Source: Prado023 sp963706885
GTDB lineage: Bacteria > Actinomycetota > Actinomycetes > S36-B12 > CAIYMF01
Length of the DNA: 64,000 bases
Reading direction: 5' to 3'
Assembly (NCBI GenBank): GCA_963706885.1
Contig: CAVPNX010000009.1
Span: 62,001 to 126,000 of the forward strand
This document shows, piece after piece, positions 16,052 through 24,985 of this stretch. The first letter of the stretch is position 1. Every line of letters begins with the position of its first letter. The notes beneath the pieces were generated by a model. That model made no database searches and was not told the DNA's origin. It worked only from the letters and a program-made list of their open reading frames with translations. Made by a program: the position numbers and the translations under genes.

Positions 16052-17182
16052 GTGGCCAACGACTACTACGCCACCCTGGGCGTGGCCCGCGACGCGAACG
16101 CGGACGAGATCAGGCGTGCCTACCGCAAGCTCGCCCGTGAGCTGCACCCGGACGTGAACCCCGACCCGGTCACGCAGGAGCGCTTCAAGGAGGTCACGGC
16201 CGCCTACGAGGTGCTCTCCGACCCGGAGAAGCGCCAGATGTACGACCTCGGCGCCGACCCGCGCAGCCCCGGTGGCAGCCCGTTCGGTCCGGGTACGGCT
16301 GGGTTCGGCTTCGGCGACATCATGGACGCCTTCTTCGGCGGCCAGCAGGCGCGTGGGCCCAAGCCGCGGGTCCGTCGTGGCCAGGACGCCCTGATCAAGG
16401 TGGCGATCGACCTGCCCGAGGCGGCCTTCGGCGTGGTCAAGGAGATCCAGGTCGACACCGCGCTGGTGTGCCCGACGTGCACCGGAACGGGGGCGGCTGC
16501 CGGGCACCAGCCGACCGAGTGCTCGATGTGCCGCGGCCGCGGCGAGATCCAGTCCGTGCAGCGCTCGTTCCTCGGCCAGGTCATGACCTCGCGGGCCTGC
16601 CCCCAGTGCCAGGGCTACGGCACGGTGATCACCCACCCGTGTCCGGAGTGCAACGCCGATGGGCGCGTGCGCACCCGGCGCACGCTCAAGGTCAAGATCC
16701 CCGCCGGCATCGACGACGGCACCCGCATCCAGCTGTCCGGTGAGGGCGAGGTCGGCCCCGGTGGCGGCCCCGCCGGGGACCTGTACGTCGAGGTGTCGAC
16801 CCGACCGCACGCGGTCTTCAAGCGCAGCGGCGATGACCTGCACTGCTCGATCACGCTGCCGATGACGGTGGCCGCCCTGGGCACGGTCCTGAAGCTGGAG
16901 ACCCTCGACGGGACCGAGGACGTGGAGATCCGTCCCGGAACCCAGCCCGGCCACGTGGTCACGCTGCGGGCCCGCGGCGTCCCGCACCTGCGCAGCTCCG
17001 GGCGTGGGGACCTGATGGTCCACATCGACGTGCAGACCCCGACGAAGCTCGACCCCCGGCAGGAGCAGCTCCTGCGGGAGTTCGCCACGATCCGGGGGGA
17101 GGAGTCGGTCAGCTCCACGTTCCACAGCCCGGAGAAGGAGGGGCTGTTCACCCGCCTCAAGGACGCGTTCTCCAGCAAATGA
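16052..17182 (+). CDS. dnaJ: Chaperone DnaJ
   Basis: The 376-residue J-protein stimulates DnaK ATPase activity. An N-terminal J domain contains the HPD tripeptide (LHPDVN, about residues 34-36), followed by a Gly/Phe-rich linker. The zinc-binding domain has four C-x2-C-x-G-x-G-type modules (CPTCTGTG, CSMCRGRG, CPQCQGYG, CPECNADG). The substrate-binding C-terminal beta domains follow. The GTG at 16052 is 7 bases after hrcA, and the stop overlaps rsmE. This is the dnaJ copy coupled to hrcA, commonly called dnaJ2 in actinobacteria. Confidence 0.97.
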   Translation: MANDYYATLGVARDANADEIRRAYRKLARELHPDVNPDPVTQERFKEVTAAYEVLSDPEKRQMYDLGADPRSPGGSPFGPGTAGFGFGDIMDAFFGGQQARGPKPRVRRGQDALIKVAIDLPEAAFGVVKEIQVDTALVCPTCTGTGAAAGHQPTECSMCRGRGEIQSVQRSFLGQVMTSRACPQCQGYGTVITHPCPECNADGRVRTRRTLKVKIPAGIDDGTRIQLSGEGEVGPGGGPAGDLYVEVSTRPHAVFKRSGDDLHCSITLPMTVAALGTVLKLETLDGTEDVEIRPGTQPGHVVTLRARGVPHLRSSGRGDLMVHIDVQTPTKLDPRQEQLLREFATIRGEESVSSTFHSPEKEGLFTRLKDAFSSK

Positions 17183-17928
17183 CCGCCGCCCTGTTCCACG
17201 TCGATCCAGCTGCGGCGGGAGGTGCCCGGGTCGGCGACGTGGTCGAGCTCGGGGGCCCGGAGGGCCGCCACGCCGTTGCGGTGAAGCGCATCGAGGTCGG
17301 GGAGCGCATCGACCTCGGCGACGGGGTGGGCACGATCCTGCGCGCCACGGTCGAGCAGGTCACCGGCCGGGACTCGTTGCGCGCCCGGGTGGACGAGCGT
17401 GTGGTCGTCACGCCCCCGCAGCCGCGGGTCATCGTCGTCCAGGCGCTGCCGAAGGGGGAGCGCGGCGAGACCGCCGTGGAGACCCTGACCGAGGTCGGGG
17501 TCGACGTGATCGTGCCCTGGGCGGCCGAGCGCTGCGTGGCGCGCTGGACCGGGGACAAGGCGCAGCGGGGCCCGGCGAGGTGGGCGGCGACGGCGCGCGC
17601 GGCCGGCAAGCAGGCGCGTCGCGCGTGGCTGCCGGAGGTCGCCGCGCTGGCCCGGACCGCCGACGTCGAGGCGTTGGTCGCCTCCGCCGCCTGCGCGATC
17701 GTCCTGCACGAGGAGGCCCGGGCCTCCGTGCGCGACATCGCCGTGCCGTCCGAGGGTGACGTCGTGCTCATCGTCGGTCCCGAGGGGGGGATCAGCCCCG
17801 ACGAGCTCGCCCGGTTCACCGCCGCCGGCGCCCGACTCGCCCTGCTCGGCCCCACGGTGATGCGCACCTCGACCGCCGGCACCGTCGCGGCCGCGGTGAT
17901 CCTCGCAGCCACCCCCCGCTGGTCCTGA
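17179..17928 (+). CDS. rsmE: 16S rRNA (uracil1498-N3)-methyltransferase
   Basis: RsmE methylates U1498 of 16S rRNA using SAM. The 249-residue protein has a PUA-like N-terminal domain and a SPOUT (alpha/beta knot) C-terminal domain with IVGPEGGISPDEL and the knot segment LGPTVMRTSTAGTVAAAVI. The ATG at 17179 overlaps the dnaJ stop (ATGA). hrcA-dnaJ-rsmE is a widespread operon. Confidence 0.95.
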   Translation: MTAALFHVDPAAAGGARVGDVVELGGPEGRHAVAVKRIEVGERIDLGDGVGTILRATVEQVTGRDSLRARVDERVVVTPPQPRVIVVQALPKGERGETAVETLTEVGVDVIVPWAAERCVARWTGDKAQRGPARWAATARAAGKQARRAWLPEVAALARTADVEALVASAACAIVLHEEARASVRDIAVPSEGDVVLIVGPEGGISPDELARFTAAGARLALLGPTVMRTSTAGTVAAAVILAATPRWS

Positions 17929-17985
17929 CCCGCCCCCCGCCCCCGCGCCCCCGCGCCCCCGCGCTCACCCTCCCCGATGCCCCTT

Positions 17986-18067
17986 CGCCCTCCCGAATTG
18001 CGCTCCCCCTCCACGTATTCCGGGAGGGCGAGCCAACTCCGGGAGGGAGAGCAGGATTTCGGGAGGG
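17986..18067. repeat. CGGGAGGG-rich palindromic repeat, copy A
   Basis: An 82-base block starts CGCCCTCCCGAATTGCG and contains three forward CGGGAGGG units opposed to an initial CCCTCCCG, so parts can pair. It aligns over almost its full length with the block at 23951-24032. Both sit in intergenic DNA upstream of a plus-strand gene (HIT protein here, uppS there). This is an REP-like dispersed repeat family by inspection. Confidence 0.7.
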
Positions 18068-18129
18068 GGACTGGGGAGGGCGGCGGTGCGGGGTGCCGGC
18101 GGCCGCTCCCGGCGGTGGCAGGATGGGTC

Positions 18130-18474
18130 ATGAGCGCTGACTGCCTGTTCTGCAGGATCGTCGCCCGCGAGATCCCGGCCACGATCGTCGACGAGACCGA
18201 CACCACGTTGGCGTTCCGCGACATCGCACCGGTGTCCCCGACGCACGTGCTGATCATCCCGAAGCGGCACGTCGCCACCCTCGACGAGGCGGTGGCGCTC
18301 GACCCGGCGATCGCCGCCGATGTGATCACCCGCTGCGTCCACGTCGCCCAGCTCGAGGACCTCACCGGCGGGTACCGCGTGGTGGTCAACAACGGCCGTC
18401 TCGGCGGCCAGGAGGTCGGCCACCTGCACGCCCACGTCCTCGGCGGACGGGCACACTCGTGGCCCCCGGGCTGA
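18130..18474 (+). CDS. HIT (histidine triad) family nucleotide hydrolase
   Basis: The 114-residue product begins MSADCLFCRIVAREIPATIV and carries the histidine triad H-L-H-A-H-V near its C-terminus (GHLHAHVLGG). The HINT branch hydrolyses nucleoside phosphoramidates and related nucleotides. The ATG at 18130 gives the standard start. It sits between rsmE and phoH, 23 bases before phoH. The exact substrate is not deducible. Confidence 0.93.
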   Translation: MSADCLFCRIVAREIPATIVDETDTTLAFRDIAPVSPTHVLIIPKRHVATLDEAVALDPAIAADVITRCVHVAQLEDLTGGYRVVVNNGRLGGQEVGHLHAHVLGGRAHSWPPG

Positions 18475-18497
18475 ACGGGCCCTACCCTTGAGTGGTC

Positions 18498-19529
18498 ATG
18501 ACTGAGACCCCCCTGCGCCCCGAGCGCATCCAGCACACCGTGATCGTCCCCGCGAGCCTCGACATGGTCGCCGTCGTCGGGGTCGGTGACGAGGTCCTGC
18601 GCGCCATCGAGGCCGAGTTCCCCACGATGGACATCCACGTCCGCGGCAACCAGATCACCCTGACCGGCGGGTCGTCGGAGCTGCACCTGGTCGAGCGGCT
18701 CGTCGACGAGATCGTGTCGATCGTGCGCACCGGCCAGGGGATGAGCCCCGACGCCGCCCGCCGGGCGCTGTCGATGCTGCGCGCCGAGCCCGAGAGCCGG
18801 CCCGGCGATGTCCTGACCGCCAACATCCTGTCCAACCGCGGGCGCACGATCCGGCCCAAGACGTTGAACCAGAAGCGCTACGTCGACGCGATCGACCAGC
18901 ACACGATCGTGTTCGGGATCGGCCCGGCAGGCACCGGCAAGACGTACCTGGCCGTCGCCAAGGCCGTGCAGGCCCTCCAGGCGAAGAAGGTCAACCGGAT
19001 CGTGCTGACCCGCCCGGCTGTCGAGGCCGGCGAGCGCCTCGGCTACCTGCCCGGCACGCTGTCGGAGAAGATCGACCCGTACCTGCGCCCGCTGTACGAC
19101 GCCCTGCGCGACATGCTCGACCCCGACTCGATCCCGCGGCTGCTCACCTCGGGAACCATCGAGGTCGCGCCGCTGGCCTACATGCGCGGACGCACCCTCA
19201 ACGACGCGTTCGTGATCCTCGACGAGGCCCAGAACACCTCACCGGACCAGATGAAGATGTTCCTGACCCGTCTCGGGTTCGGCTCCACGATGGTCGTCAC
19301 CGGTGACGTCACGCAGGTGGACCTCCCCGGCGGGACCGACTCGGGGCTCAAGGTCGTCCAGGGGATCCTCGACGGTGTGCGCGACGTGTCGTTCTGCCAC
19401 CTCAACGCCCACGACGTGGTGCGCCACAGCCTGGTCACCGACATCGTCCAGGCCTATGGGCGCTACGACGAGGAGCAGGCCCGGACCGATCGGACGGATC
19501 GGCCGGTCCGGCCGGCCAGGCGGCGCTGA
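18498..19529 (+). CDS. phoH: PhoH-like ATPase
   Basis: The 343-residue PhoH family P-loop ATPase has Walker A GPAGTGKT (about 140-147) and a Walker B-like VILDEAQN, preceded by a KH-like N-terminal region. Its position directly upstream of ybeY, with TGATG overlap at 19527-19531, is conserved and suggests a role in rRNA or RNA metabolism. The ATG at 18498 is chosen over the GTG two codons upstream. Confidence 0.93.
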   Translation: MTETPLRPERIQHTVIVPASLDMVAVVGVGDEVLRAIEAEFPTMDIHVRGNQITLTGGSSELHLVERLVDEIVSIVRTGQGMSPDAARRALSMLRAEPESRPGDVLTANILSNRGRTIRPKTLNQKRYVDAIDQHTIVFGIGPAGTGKTYLAVAKAVQALQAKKVNRIVLTRPAVEAGERLGYLPGTLSEKIDPYLRPLYDALRDMLDPDSIPRLLTSGTIEVAPLAYMRGRTLNDAFVILDEAQNTSPDQMKMFLTRLGFGSTMVVTGDVTQVDLPGGTDSGLKVVQGILDGVRDVSFCHLNAHDVVRHSLVTDIVQAYGRYDEEQARTDRTDRPVRPARRR

Positions 19530-19987
19530 TGGCCGACGTCGAGGTCGACAACCGCAGCAGCGTCCCGGTCGATTCCGCGCCGCTGGTCGACCAGGCGGGC
19601 TTCATGCTGGCGCGCCTGGGCCTGCATCCCGACGTGGAGCTGTCGATCTCGCTGGTCGACCCCGAGGAGATCACCGAGCTGCACCTGCGCTGGATGGACC
19701 TGCCGGGTCCCACGGACGTCCTGAGCTTCCCGATGGACGAGCTGCGCGTTCCCGACCTGGGGCAGCAACCCGAGCCGGGCGTGCTCGGGGACGTGGTGAT
19801 CTGCCCGCAGGTGGCCGCCGACCAGGGCGAGGCAGCCGGACACGGCCTGACCGGTGAGCTCGAGCTGCTGCTCACCCATGGGATCCTGCACCTGCTCGGC
19901 CACGACCATGCCGAGCCCGAGGAGCACGCAGTGATGTTCGGCCTGCAGGGCGAGCTGCTGGCTGCGTGGCGGGGAGAGGGCTCATGA
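19529..19987 (+). CDS. ybeY: Endoribonuclease YbeY / rRNA maturation factor
   Basis: The 152-residue metalloprotein acts in 16S rRNA 3'-end maturation and ribosome quality control. The zinc-binding signature H-G-x-L-H-L-x-G-x-D-H (HGILHLLGHDH) is near residue 113. Its start overlaps the phoH stop and its stop overlaps the start of the next gene (ATGA at 19984-19987), so the three genes are translationally coupled. Confidence 0.96.
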   Translation: MADVEVDNRSSVPVDSAPLVDQAGFMLARLGLHPDVELSISLVDPEEITELHLRWMDLPGPTDVLSFPMDELRVPDLGQQPEPGVLGDVVICPQVAADQGEAAGHGLTGELELLLTHGILHLLGHDHAEPEEHAVMFGLQGELLAAWRGEGS

Positions 19988-21369
19988 CGGAGTCCGACTG
20001 GGTGATGCTGGCCCTGGCGATCGTGTTCGTGGTGACGGCCGCGGTCCTGGTGGCCGTCGAGACCGCGATCGGGCGGGTCTCACGCTCGCGGGTCGAGGAG
20101 ATGGCCCGGGAGAAGCCCGGCAAGGCCACGGCGCGACTGCGGCTGATCGTCGACGACCGGGCCCGGTACGTGAACGCGGTGCTGTTCCTGCACACATCCT
20201 TCGCCGTGGCGGCGACCGCGCTGGTGACCTACCTGTGCGTCGAGGCGGGTACTTGGGGCCCACTGGTGGGACTCTTCCTGGCCCTGCTGATCATGACCGG
20301 CGTGATGTTCATCGCGCTGGGTGTCGCCCCACGCACCCTCGGGCGCCAGCACGCTGACCGGATCGCCCTGAGGTGGGGCAAGTTCGCGCGGGGGACCGCC
20401 GCGGTGCTCGGGCCCCTGGTGTCCCTGCTCATCCTGATCGGCAACGCGCTGACCCCCGGCAAGGGCTACCGCGAGGGACCGTTCGCCAGCCAGGCCGAGC
20501 TGCGCGAGCTGGTCGACCAGGCCGAGGCCGACCGGGTCATCGAGGACGACGAGGCGGCCATGCTGCACTCGGTGTTCGAGCTCGGGGACACGATCGTGCG
20601 CGAGGTCATGGTCCCGCGCACCGAGATGGTGTGGATCGAGCGGCACAAGACCCTGCGCCAGGCGCTGTCGCTGGCGCTGCGCTCCGGCTACTCGCGGATC
20701 CCGGTGATCGGTGACGGCCCGGATGACGTCGTGGGCGTGTTCTACCTCAAGGATGTCGTCAACCGCGTCTTCGAGCACCGCGAGTCCGAGGCGACCGAGC
20801 GGATCGACTCACGCATGCGCGCCGCGACGTTCGTGCCGGACTCCAAGCTCGTCGACGACCTGCTGCGCGACCTGCAGTCCCAGCGCGTGCACCTGGCGAT
20901 CGCCGTCGACGAGTACGGCGGCACCGCGGGCCTGGTCACCATCGAGGACGTCCTCGAGGAGATCGTCGGCGAGATCACCGACGAGTACGACCACGAGCCC
21001 CCGGAGATCGAGAAGCTCGCCGGGGGTGGCTACCGCCTCAGCGCCCGGCTGCACGTCGAGGACGCCGGCGAGCTGCTCGGGTTCGACATCGACTCCGATT
21101 CCGAGGGCGTGGACACCGTGGCCGGGCTGATCGCCAAGCGGCTGGGCAAGGTGGCCCTGCCGGGTGCCTCGATCACGATCGAGGGGTGGGAGCTGACCGC
21201 GGAGCAGGCCGCCGGCCGGCGCAACCGGATCACCACGGTCCTGGCTGAACCGGTCGGTCGCCCGCGCTCCGATGCGGGGCAGGGCCAGTCGGCGGCCAAG
21301 GGCGGTGGCGCGGCCAACGGCGCAGCCACGTCGGGCCCGGGCCAGACCCGGGTGGATGCGCCCTCGTGA
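19984..21369 (+). CDS. Hemolysin C / CorC family CNNM-CBS membrane protein
   Basis: The 461-residue protein has an N-terminal CNNM transmembrane domain (about four hydrophobic segments in residues 5-160). A CBS pair follows (EVMVPRTEMVWIE, then DEYGGTAGLVTIEDVLEEIV), then a C-terminal CorC_HlyC domain. The family is implicated in Mg2+/Co2+ transport or efflux. The ATG at 19984 overlaps the ybeY stop, and the tail is Gly/Ala-rich. The conserved ybeY-corC-era order supports the call. Confidence 0.9.
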   Translation: MTESDWVMLALAIVFVVTAAVLVAVETAIGRVSRSRVEEMAREKPGKATARLRLIVDDRARYVNAVLFLHTSFAVAATALVTYLCVEAGTWGPLVGLFLALLIMTGVMFIALGVAPRTLGRQHADRIALRWGKFARGTAAVLGPLVSLLILIGNALTPGKGYREGPFASQAELRELVDQAEADRVIEDDEAAMLHSVFELGDTIVREVMVPRTEMVWIERHKTLRQALSLALRSGYSRIPVIGDGPDDVVGVFYLKDVVNRVFEHRESEATERIDSRMRAATFVPDSKLVDDLLRDLQSQRVHLAIAVDEYGGTAGLVTIEDVLEEIVGEITDEYDHEPPEIEKLAGGGYRLSARLHVEDAGELLGFDIDSDSEGVDTVAGLIAKRLGKVALPGASITIEGWELTAEQAAGRRNRITTVLAEPVGRPRSDAGQGQSAAKGGGAANGAATSGPGQTRVDAPS

Positions 21370-22295
21370 CCGAGCACCGCAGCGGCTTCGTCGCCATCGT
21401 GGGGCGGCCCAACGCCGGCAAGTCCACGCTCACCAACGCCCTCGTGGGGCAGAAGGTGGCCATCACCTCGAGCAAGCCGCAGACCACCAGGCGCGTGATC
21501 CGGGGGATGATCCACCGGCCCGACGCGCAGGTCGTGCTGGTCGACACCCCCGGCATCCACCGGCCGCGCAACGCCCTCGGCGAGCGGCTCAACGCCCTCG
21601 TCGAGCAGCAGTGGGCCGAGGTTGATGCAATCGCCCTGTGCCTGCCGGCCGACGAGGAGATCGGGCCCGGGGACCGCCGGATCGCCCACCGCCTGGCCGG
21701 CGCCACGCGGGGCGGCACACGAACGCCGGTGATCGCCCTGGTCACGAAGACCGACCGGATCTCGCGACCCGCGTTGGCCGGCAAGCTCACGTCCGTGATG
21801 GAGCTGGGCACGGCCGCGAGCCTGGAGTGGGCGGCCGTGGTGCCGGTCTCGGCCAAGGCCGGCGTCCAGCTCGAGGACGTGATCGCCGAGTTCGTCGCCG
21901 CCCTGCCCGTCGGCCCGGCGCTCTACCCCGACGGCGAGCTCACCGACGAGCCCGAGATCATCATGGTCGCCGAGCTGATCCGCGAGGCCGCGCTCGAGGG
22001 CGTCAGCGACGAGCTGCCGCACTCGATCGCCGTGGTCGTCGAGGAGATGGCGATGCGCGCCGACCGTCACCCGGATCGCCCACTGCTGGACATCCACGCC
22101 AACCTGTTCGTCGAGCGGCCCTCGCAGAAGGCCATCGTGATCGGGGCCAAGGGTGCGCGGCTGCGCGATGTGGGCACGCGGTCGCGGGCGGCGATCGAGG
22201 CGATGCTGGGCACCCCGGTGTACCTCGACCTGCACGTGAAGGTGGCCAAGGAGTGGCAGCGCGACCCCAAGCAGCTGCGCCGCCTCGGGTTCTGA
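21366..22295 (+). CDS. era: GTPase Era
   Basis: The 309-residue ribosome-assembly GTPase binds the 3' end of 16S rRNA. G motifs are GRPNAGKST (about 12-20), DTPG, TKTD and SAKAG; the C-terminal KH domain contains SQKAIVIGAKGARLRDVG. The GTG at 21366 overlaps the preceding stop (GTGA). A long palindrome follows 7 bases after the stop. Confidence 0.97.
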   Translation: MTEHRSGFVAIVGRPNAGKSTLTNALVGQKVAITSSKPQTTRRVIRGMIHRPDAQVVLVDTPGIHRPRNALGERLNALVEQQWAEVDAIALCLPADEEIGPGDRRIAHRLAGATRGGTRTPVIALVTKTDRISRPALAGKLTSVMELGTAASLEWAAVVPVSAKAGVQLEDVIAEFVAALPVGPALYPDGELTDEPEIIMVAELIREAALEGVSDELPHSIAVVVEEMAMRADRHPDRPLLDIHANLFVERPSQKAIVIGAKGARLRDVGTRSRAAIEAMLGTPVYLDLHVKVAKEWQRDPKQLRRLGF

Positions 22296-22302
22296 GCCGG
22301 TT

Positions 22303-22347
22303 GGTGTGTACGGAATCGACCATCTGATGGTCGATTCCGTACACACC
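22303..22347. repeat. 45-bp near-perfect palindrome between era and recO
   Basis: A 22-base arm (22303-22324, including GTGTACGGAATCGACC) is exactly repeated in inverse at 22326-22347, with a single T between. With essentially no loop it could extrude as a cruciform or bind a dimeric protein. It could serve as a terminator after era, but the 1-base spacer and lower GC than its surroundings are unusual for one. Confidence 0.85.
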
Positions 22348-22418
22348 GACGGCACCGCGGCCGTCCCGCACCGGCGCCGATCCCCGCTGCTGGGCCGCGT
22401 GGGGCGCACAATGGGTCG

Positions 22419-23150
22419 GTGCCGACCTACCGCGACTCCGGGGTGGTCCTGCGCACGCACAAGCTCGGTGAGGCTGACCGGATCATCACGCTGCTCACGC
22501 GCAGCCACGGTCGGGTGCGCGCGGTCGCCCGCGGGGTCCGGCGCACGAACTCCAAGTTCGGCGCCCGGCTCGAGCCGATGGGCCTGGTCGACGCGCAGTT
22601 CCACATCGGCAGGTCGCTGGACTCGGTGACGCAGGTCGAGTCGCTGTTCTCCTTCGGGGCCGACCTGGCCGGCGACTACCCGCGCTGGACCGCAGCCCAG
22701 GCCATCTGCGAGACCGCCGAGCGGCTGACCCCGGAGGAGCGCGAGCCGGCGCCGGCGCAGTTCCAGCTGCTGGTCGGAGGCCTGCGCGCCCTGGCCCAGC
22801 GCGAGCACCCGCCGGGGCTGGTCCTGGACGCCTACCTGGTCCGCTCCCTGGCGATCGCCGGGTGGGCCGCGTCGTTCGACGCGTGCGCCCGCTGCGGGGA
22901 GCCCGGGCCGCACCGGGCGTTCAGCCTGCCCGGTGGTGGGGCGCTGTGCGCGGACTGCCGGATCCCCGGATCGGCCACGCCCCGCCCGGCCACCCTGGAG
23001 CTGCTGGGCGCGCTGCTCTCCGGGGACTGGGAGGTGGCCGAGGCCTCCGACGAGCGCGCGCGGCGTGAGGCGTCCGGGCTGATCTCGGCCTACCTGCAGT
23101 GGCACCTGGAGCGGCAGCTGAAGTCGCTGCCGCTGGTCGAGCGCACCTGA
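22419..23150 (+). CDS. recO: DNA repair protein RecO
   Basis: The 243-residue recombination mediator works with RecR/RecF to load RecA. The OB-fold N-terminus (YRDSGVVLRTHKLGEADRII) and the Cys4 zinc motif (CARCG, then CADC) are present. The GTG at 22419 gives the standard start. era then recO is the usual actinobacterial order, here separated by the long palindrome. Confidence 0.95.
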   Translation: MPTYRDSGVVLRTHKLGEADRIITLLTRSHGRVRAVARGVRRTNSKFGARLEPMGLVDAQFHIGRSLDSVTQVESLFSFGADLAGDYPRWTAAQAICETAERLTPEEREPAPAQFQLLVGGLRALAQREHPPGLVLDAYLVRSLAIAGWAASFDACARCGEPGPHRAFSLPGGGALCADCRIPGSATPRPATLELLGALLSGDWEVAEASDERARREASGLISAYLQWHLERQLKSLPLVERT

Positions 23151-23246
23151 GGGTCGCGGTCGGGGCGCCAGGGTCGCCCGTCGGATCGATCCGCCGGGGT
23201 CCCCCAACGGATCGCCCCGCTCAGGTCGCCCCGCGCATCGGACCGT

Positions 23247-23873
23247 TCAGTGCCGGCGGTGCTGCCAGCCGCCGGACCTTCCGCGGGCGGCGCGCAGCGA
23301 CTCGAAGGCCACCTTGCGCTCCGCCTCCGTGGCGCCCGTGCGGTTCAGGTGCCAGTCCAGGGCGTGCTCGGCATAGGACGCCTTCGCCTCCGGCCGGGCC
23401 TGGGTGATCATCAGCAGGGCCTCGCCCGGCTCGTAGCCCTGGTCGAGCAGCACCGCGTAGGCCATCGACGGGCCGCGGGCCTGCCCCAGGGCGCAGTGGG
23501 TGAGCAGCACGCTCCCGGGGACCTTCAGCGCCTCGCGCGCGAAGCTCACCCCGCTGTCGAACCAGCCCTCGGCGGTCCCCGCGGCCTCGTCCTCGGTGCC
23601 CGCCTGGTGGTAGGTCACATCCGGGGCCAGCTGGGCCACGAGCCGCTCGTCGGACGTCTCGGTCCGGCAGTCGAGGATGTGGGTCAGGCCGTGTCCCTGC
23701 AGTTCGTTGAGCACCGTGCCCGGATCCGCATCCCCGCTGCGCAGCGACCCGCCCACGTAGAGGAAGGGCGTCACCCGGTGCGCGTTCGCCCAGACCGGAT
23801 GCCCCCGGTCGCCGTGCGGTGCCCCGTCCTCAGGTGCCGCGCCCATGTCCGTGTCCGCCTGCACGTCGTCCAT
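23247..23873 (-). CDS. Dual-specificity protein phosphatase family protein
   Basis: The 208-residue product carries the cysteine phosphatase signature HC-x5-R (HCALGQARG, Cys127 and Arg133). DCRTE and an acidic loop upstream (near residues 93-97) may supply the general acid. It would hydrolyse phosphotyrosine, phosphoserine or another phosphomonoester. The ATG at 23873 is chosen because sequence upstream runs into the repeat block. It is convergent with recO and divergent from uppS. Substrate unknown. Confidence 0.8.
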   Translation of the reverse strand: MDDVQADTDMGAAPEDGAPHGDRGHPVWANAHRVTPFLYVGGSLRSGDADPGTVLNELQGHGLTHILDCRTETSDERLVAQLAPDVTYHQAGTEDEAAGTAEGWFDSGVSFAREALKVPGSVLLTHCALGQARGPSMAYAVLLDQGYEPGEALLMITQARPEAKASYAEHALDWHLNRTGATEAERKVAFESLRAARGRSGGWQHRRH

Positions 23874-23950
23874 GCCCCCAGCATCCCGCGCGCAGCCCCT
23901 CGGGCGCGCGTCAGGCCCGCCCTCCCAGCACTCTGCGCCCCCCGGCGCTC

Positions 23951-24032
23951 GCCCTCCCGGAGTGCGTTCCACCTCCGGGAATTCCGGGAGGCAGGACGCA
24001 ATCCGGGAGGGTGAGAGGCAATCCGGGAGGGC
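23951..24032. repeat. CGGGAGGG-rich palindromic repeat, copy B
   Basis: This 82-base block starts CGCCCTCCCGGAGTGCG and aligns with the block at 17986-18067. It contains an internal near-tandem unit GGCAATCCGGGAGGG. It lies in the 233-base gap between the divergent phosphatase and uppS genes, which otherwise shows no coding potential. Confidence 0.7.
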
Positions 24033-24106
24033 GAACGGCATGGGCGCGCGTGCCCGGGCGCGTCGCAGGCGGCAACGCGACCCCCGTGCGCGGGAGGATG
24101 GCGACC

Positions 24107-24985
24107 ATGGCGGAGAGTTCGGGAGCGTGGTGGCGGCGCGGGAGGCAGGGCCCGGACGGTCCCGTGCCCGGGGACCGCGCGATCCTGGCCCCGACGCCGC
24201 ACGTGTCGGGTGCCCGCCCGCCGGCGATCCCCGCTGACCTGATCCCCAAGCACGTGGCCATCGTCATGGACGGCAACGGCCGCTGGGCCAAGGAGCGCGG
24301 ACTGCCCCGGACCGCCGGGCACGAGGCGGGCGAGGGTTCGTTGCTGGACTGCGTCAACGGCGCCCTGGAGCTGGGCATCGAGTACCTGTCGGCCTACGCG
24401 TTCTCGACGGAGAACTGGAAGCGCTCGCCCGATGAGGTCCGCTTCCTCATGGGGTTCAACCGGGACGTGATCCGACGGCGCCGCGACCAGCTCAACGAGA
24501 TGGGCGTGCGGATCCGCTGGGTGGGCCGGCGGCCGAAGCTGTGGGGCAGCGTGATCGCCGAGCTCGAGCGCGCCGAGGAGCTGACGGCCACCAACTCGGT
24601 GATGACCCTGGCGATGTGCGTGAACTACGGCGGCCGCGCGGAGATCGCCGACGCCGCTGCCGCGCTGGCCGTGGACGTGCGCGCCGGGTTGGTCCGCCCG
24701 GAGGACGTCGACGAGCAGATGCTCGTGCGCTACCTCGACGAGCCGGACATGCCCGACGTGGACCTGTTCGTGCGCTCATCCGGGGAGCAGCGGACGTCGA
24801 ACTTCCTGCTGTGGCAGTCGGCCTACGCGGAGCTGGTGTTCCTCGACACGCTCTGGCCGGACTTCGACCGACGCGACCTGTGGCGGGCGTGCGAGATCTA
24901 CGCCAGCCGCGACCGGCGCTACGGCGGCGCGGTCCCCAACGAGGTGCCTGCTGACGACGAGGTCACAGACGTCCCAGGAGCTTGA
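24107..24985 (+). CDS. uppS: Isoprenyl (undecaprenyl/polyprenyl) diphosphate synthase
   Basis: The 292-residue cis-prenyltransferase makes the lipid carrier precursor for cell-wall synthesis. The substrate-binding motif MDGNGRWAKERG (about 48-59) and the C-terminal RTSNFLLWQSAYAELVF are typical. The ATG at 24107 is preferred to that at 24098 because GGAGG (24093-24097) is well spaced only for the former. The last 23 bases overlap the convergent gene at 24963. Chain length cannot be judged. Confidence 0.93.
   Translation: MAESSGAWWRRGRQGPDGPVPGDRAILAPTPHVSGARPPAIPADLIPKHVAIVMDGNGRWAKERGLPRTAGHEAGEGSLLDCVNGALELGIEYLSAYAFSTENWKRSPDEVRFLMGFNRDVIRRRRDQLNEMGVRIRWVGRRPKLWGSVIAELERAEELTATNSVMTLAMCVNYGGRAEIADAAAALAVDVRAGLVRPEDVDEQMLVRYLDEPDMPDVDLFVRSSGEQRTSNFLLWQSAYAELVFLDTLWPDFDRRDLWRACEIYASRDRRYGGAVPNEVPADDEVTDVPGA

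Noticed and set aside
17986..24032. CRISPR array from the CGGGAGGG repeats
   Set aside because: The units are short, unevenly spaced and palindromic, with no regular spacers and no cas genes in the window.
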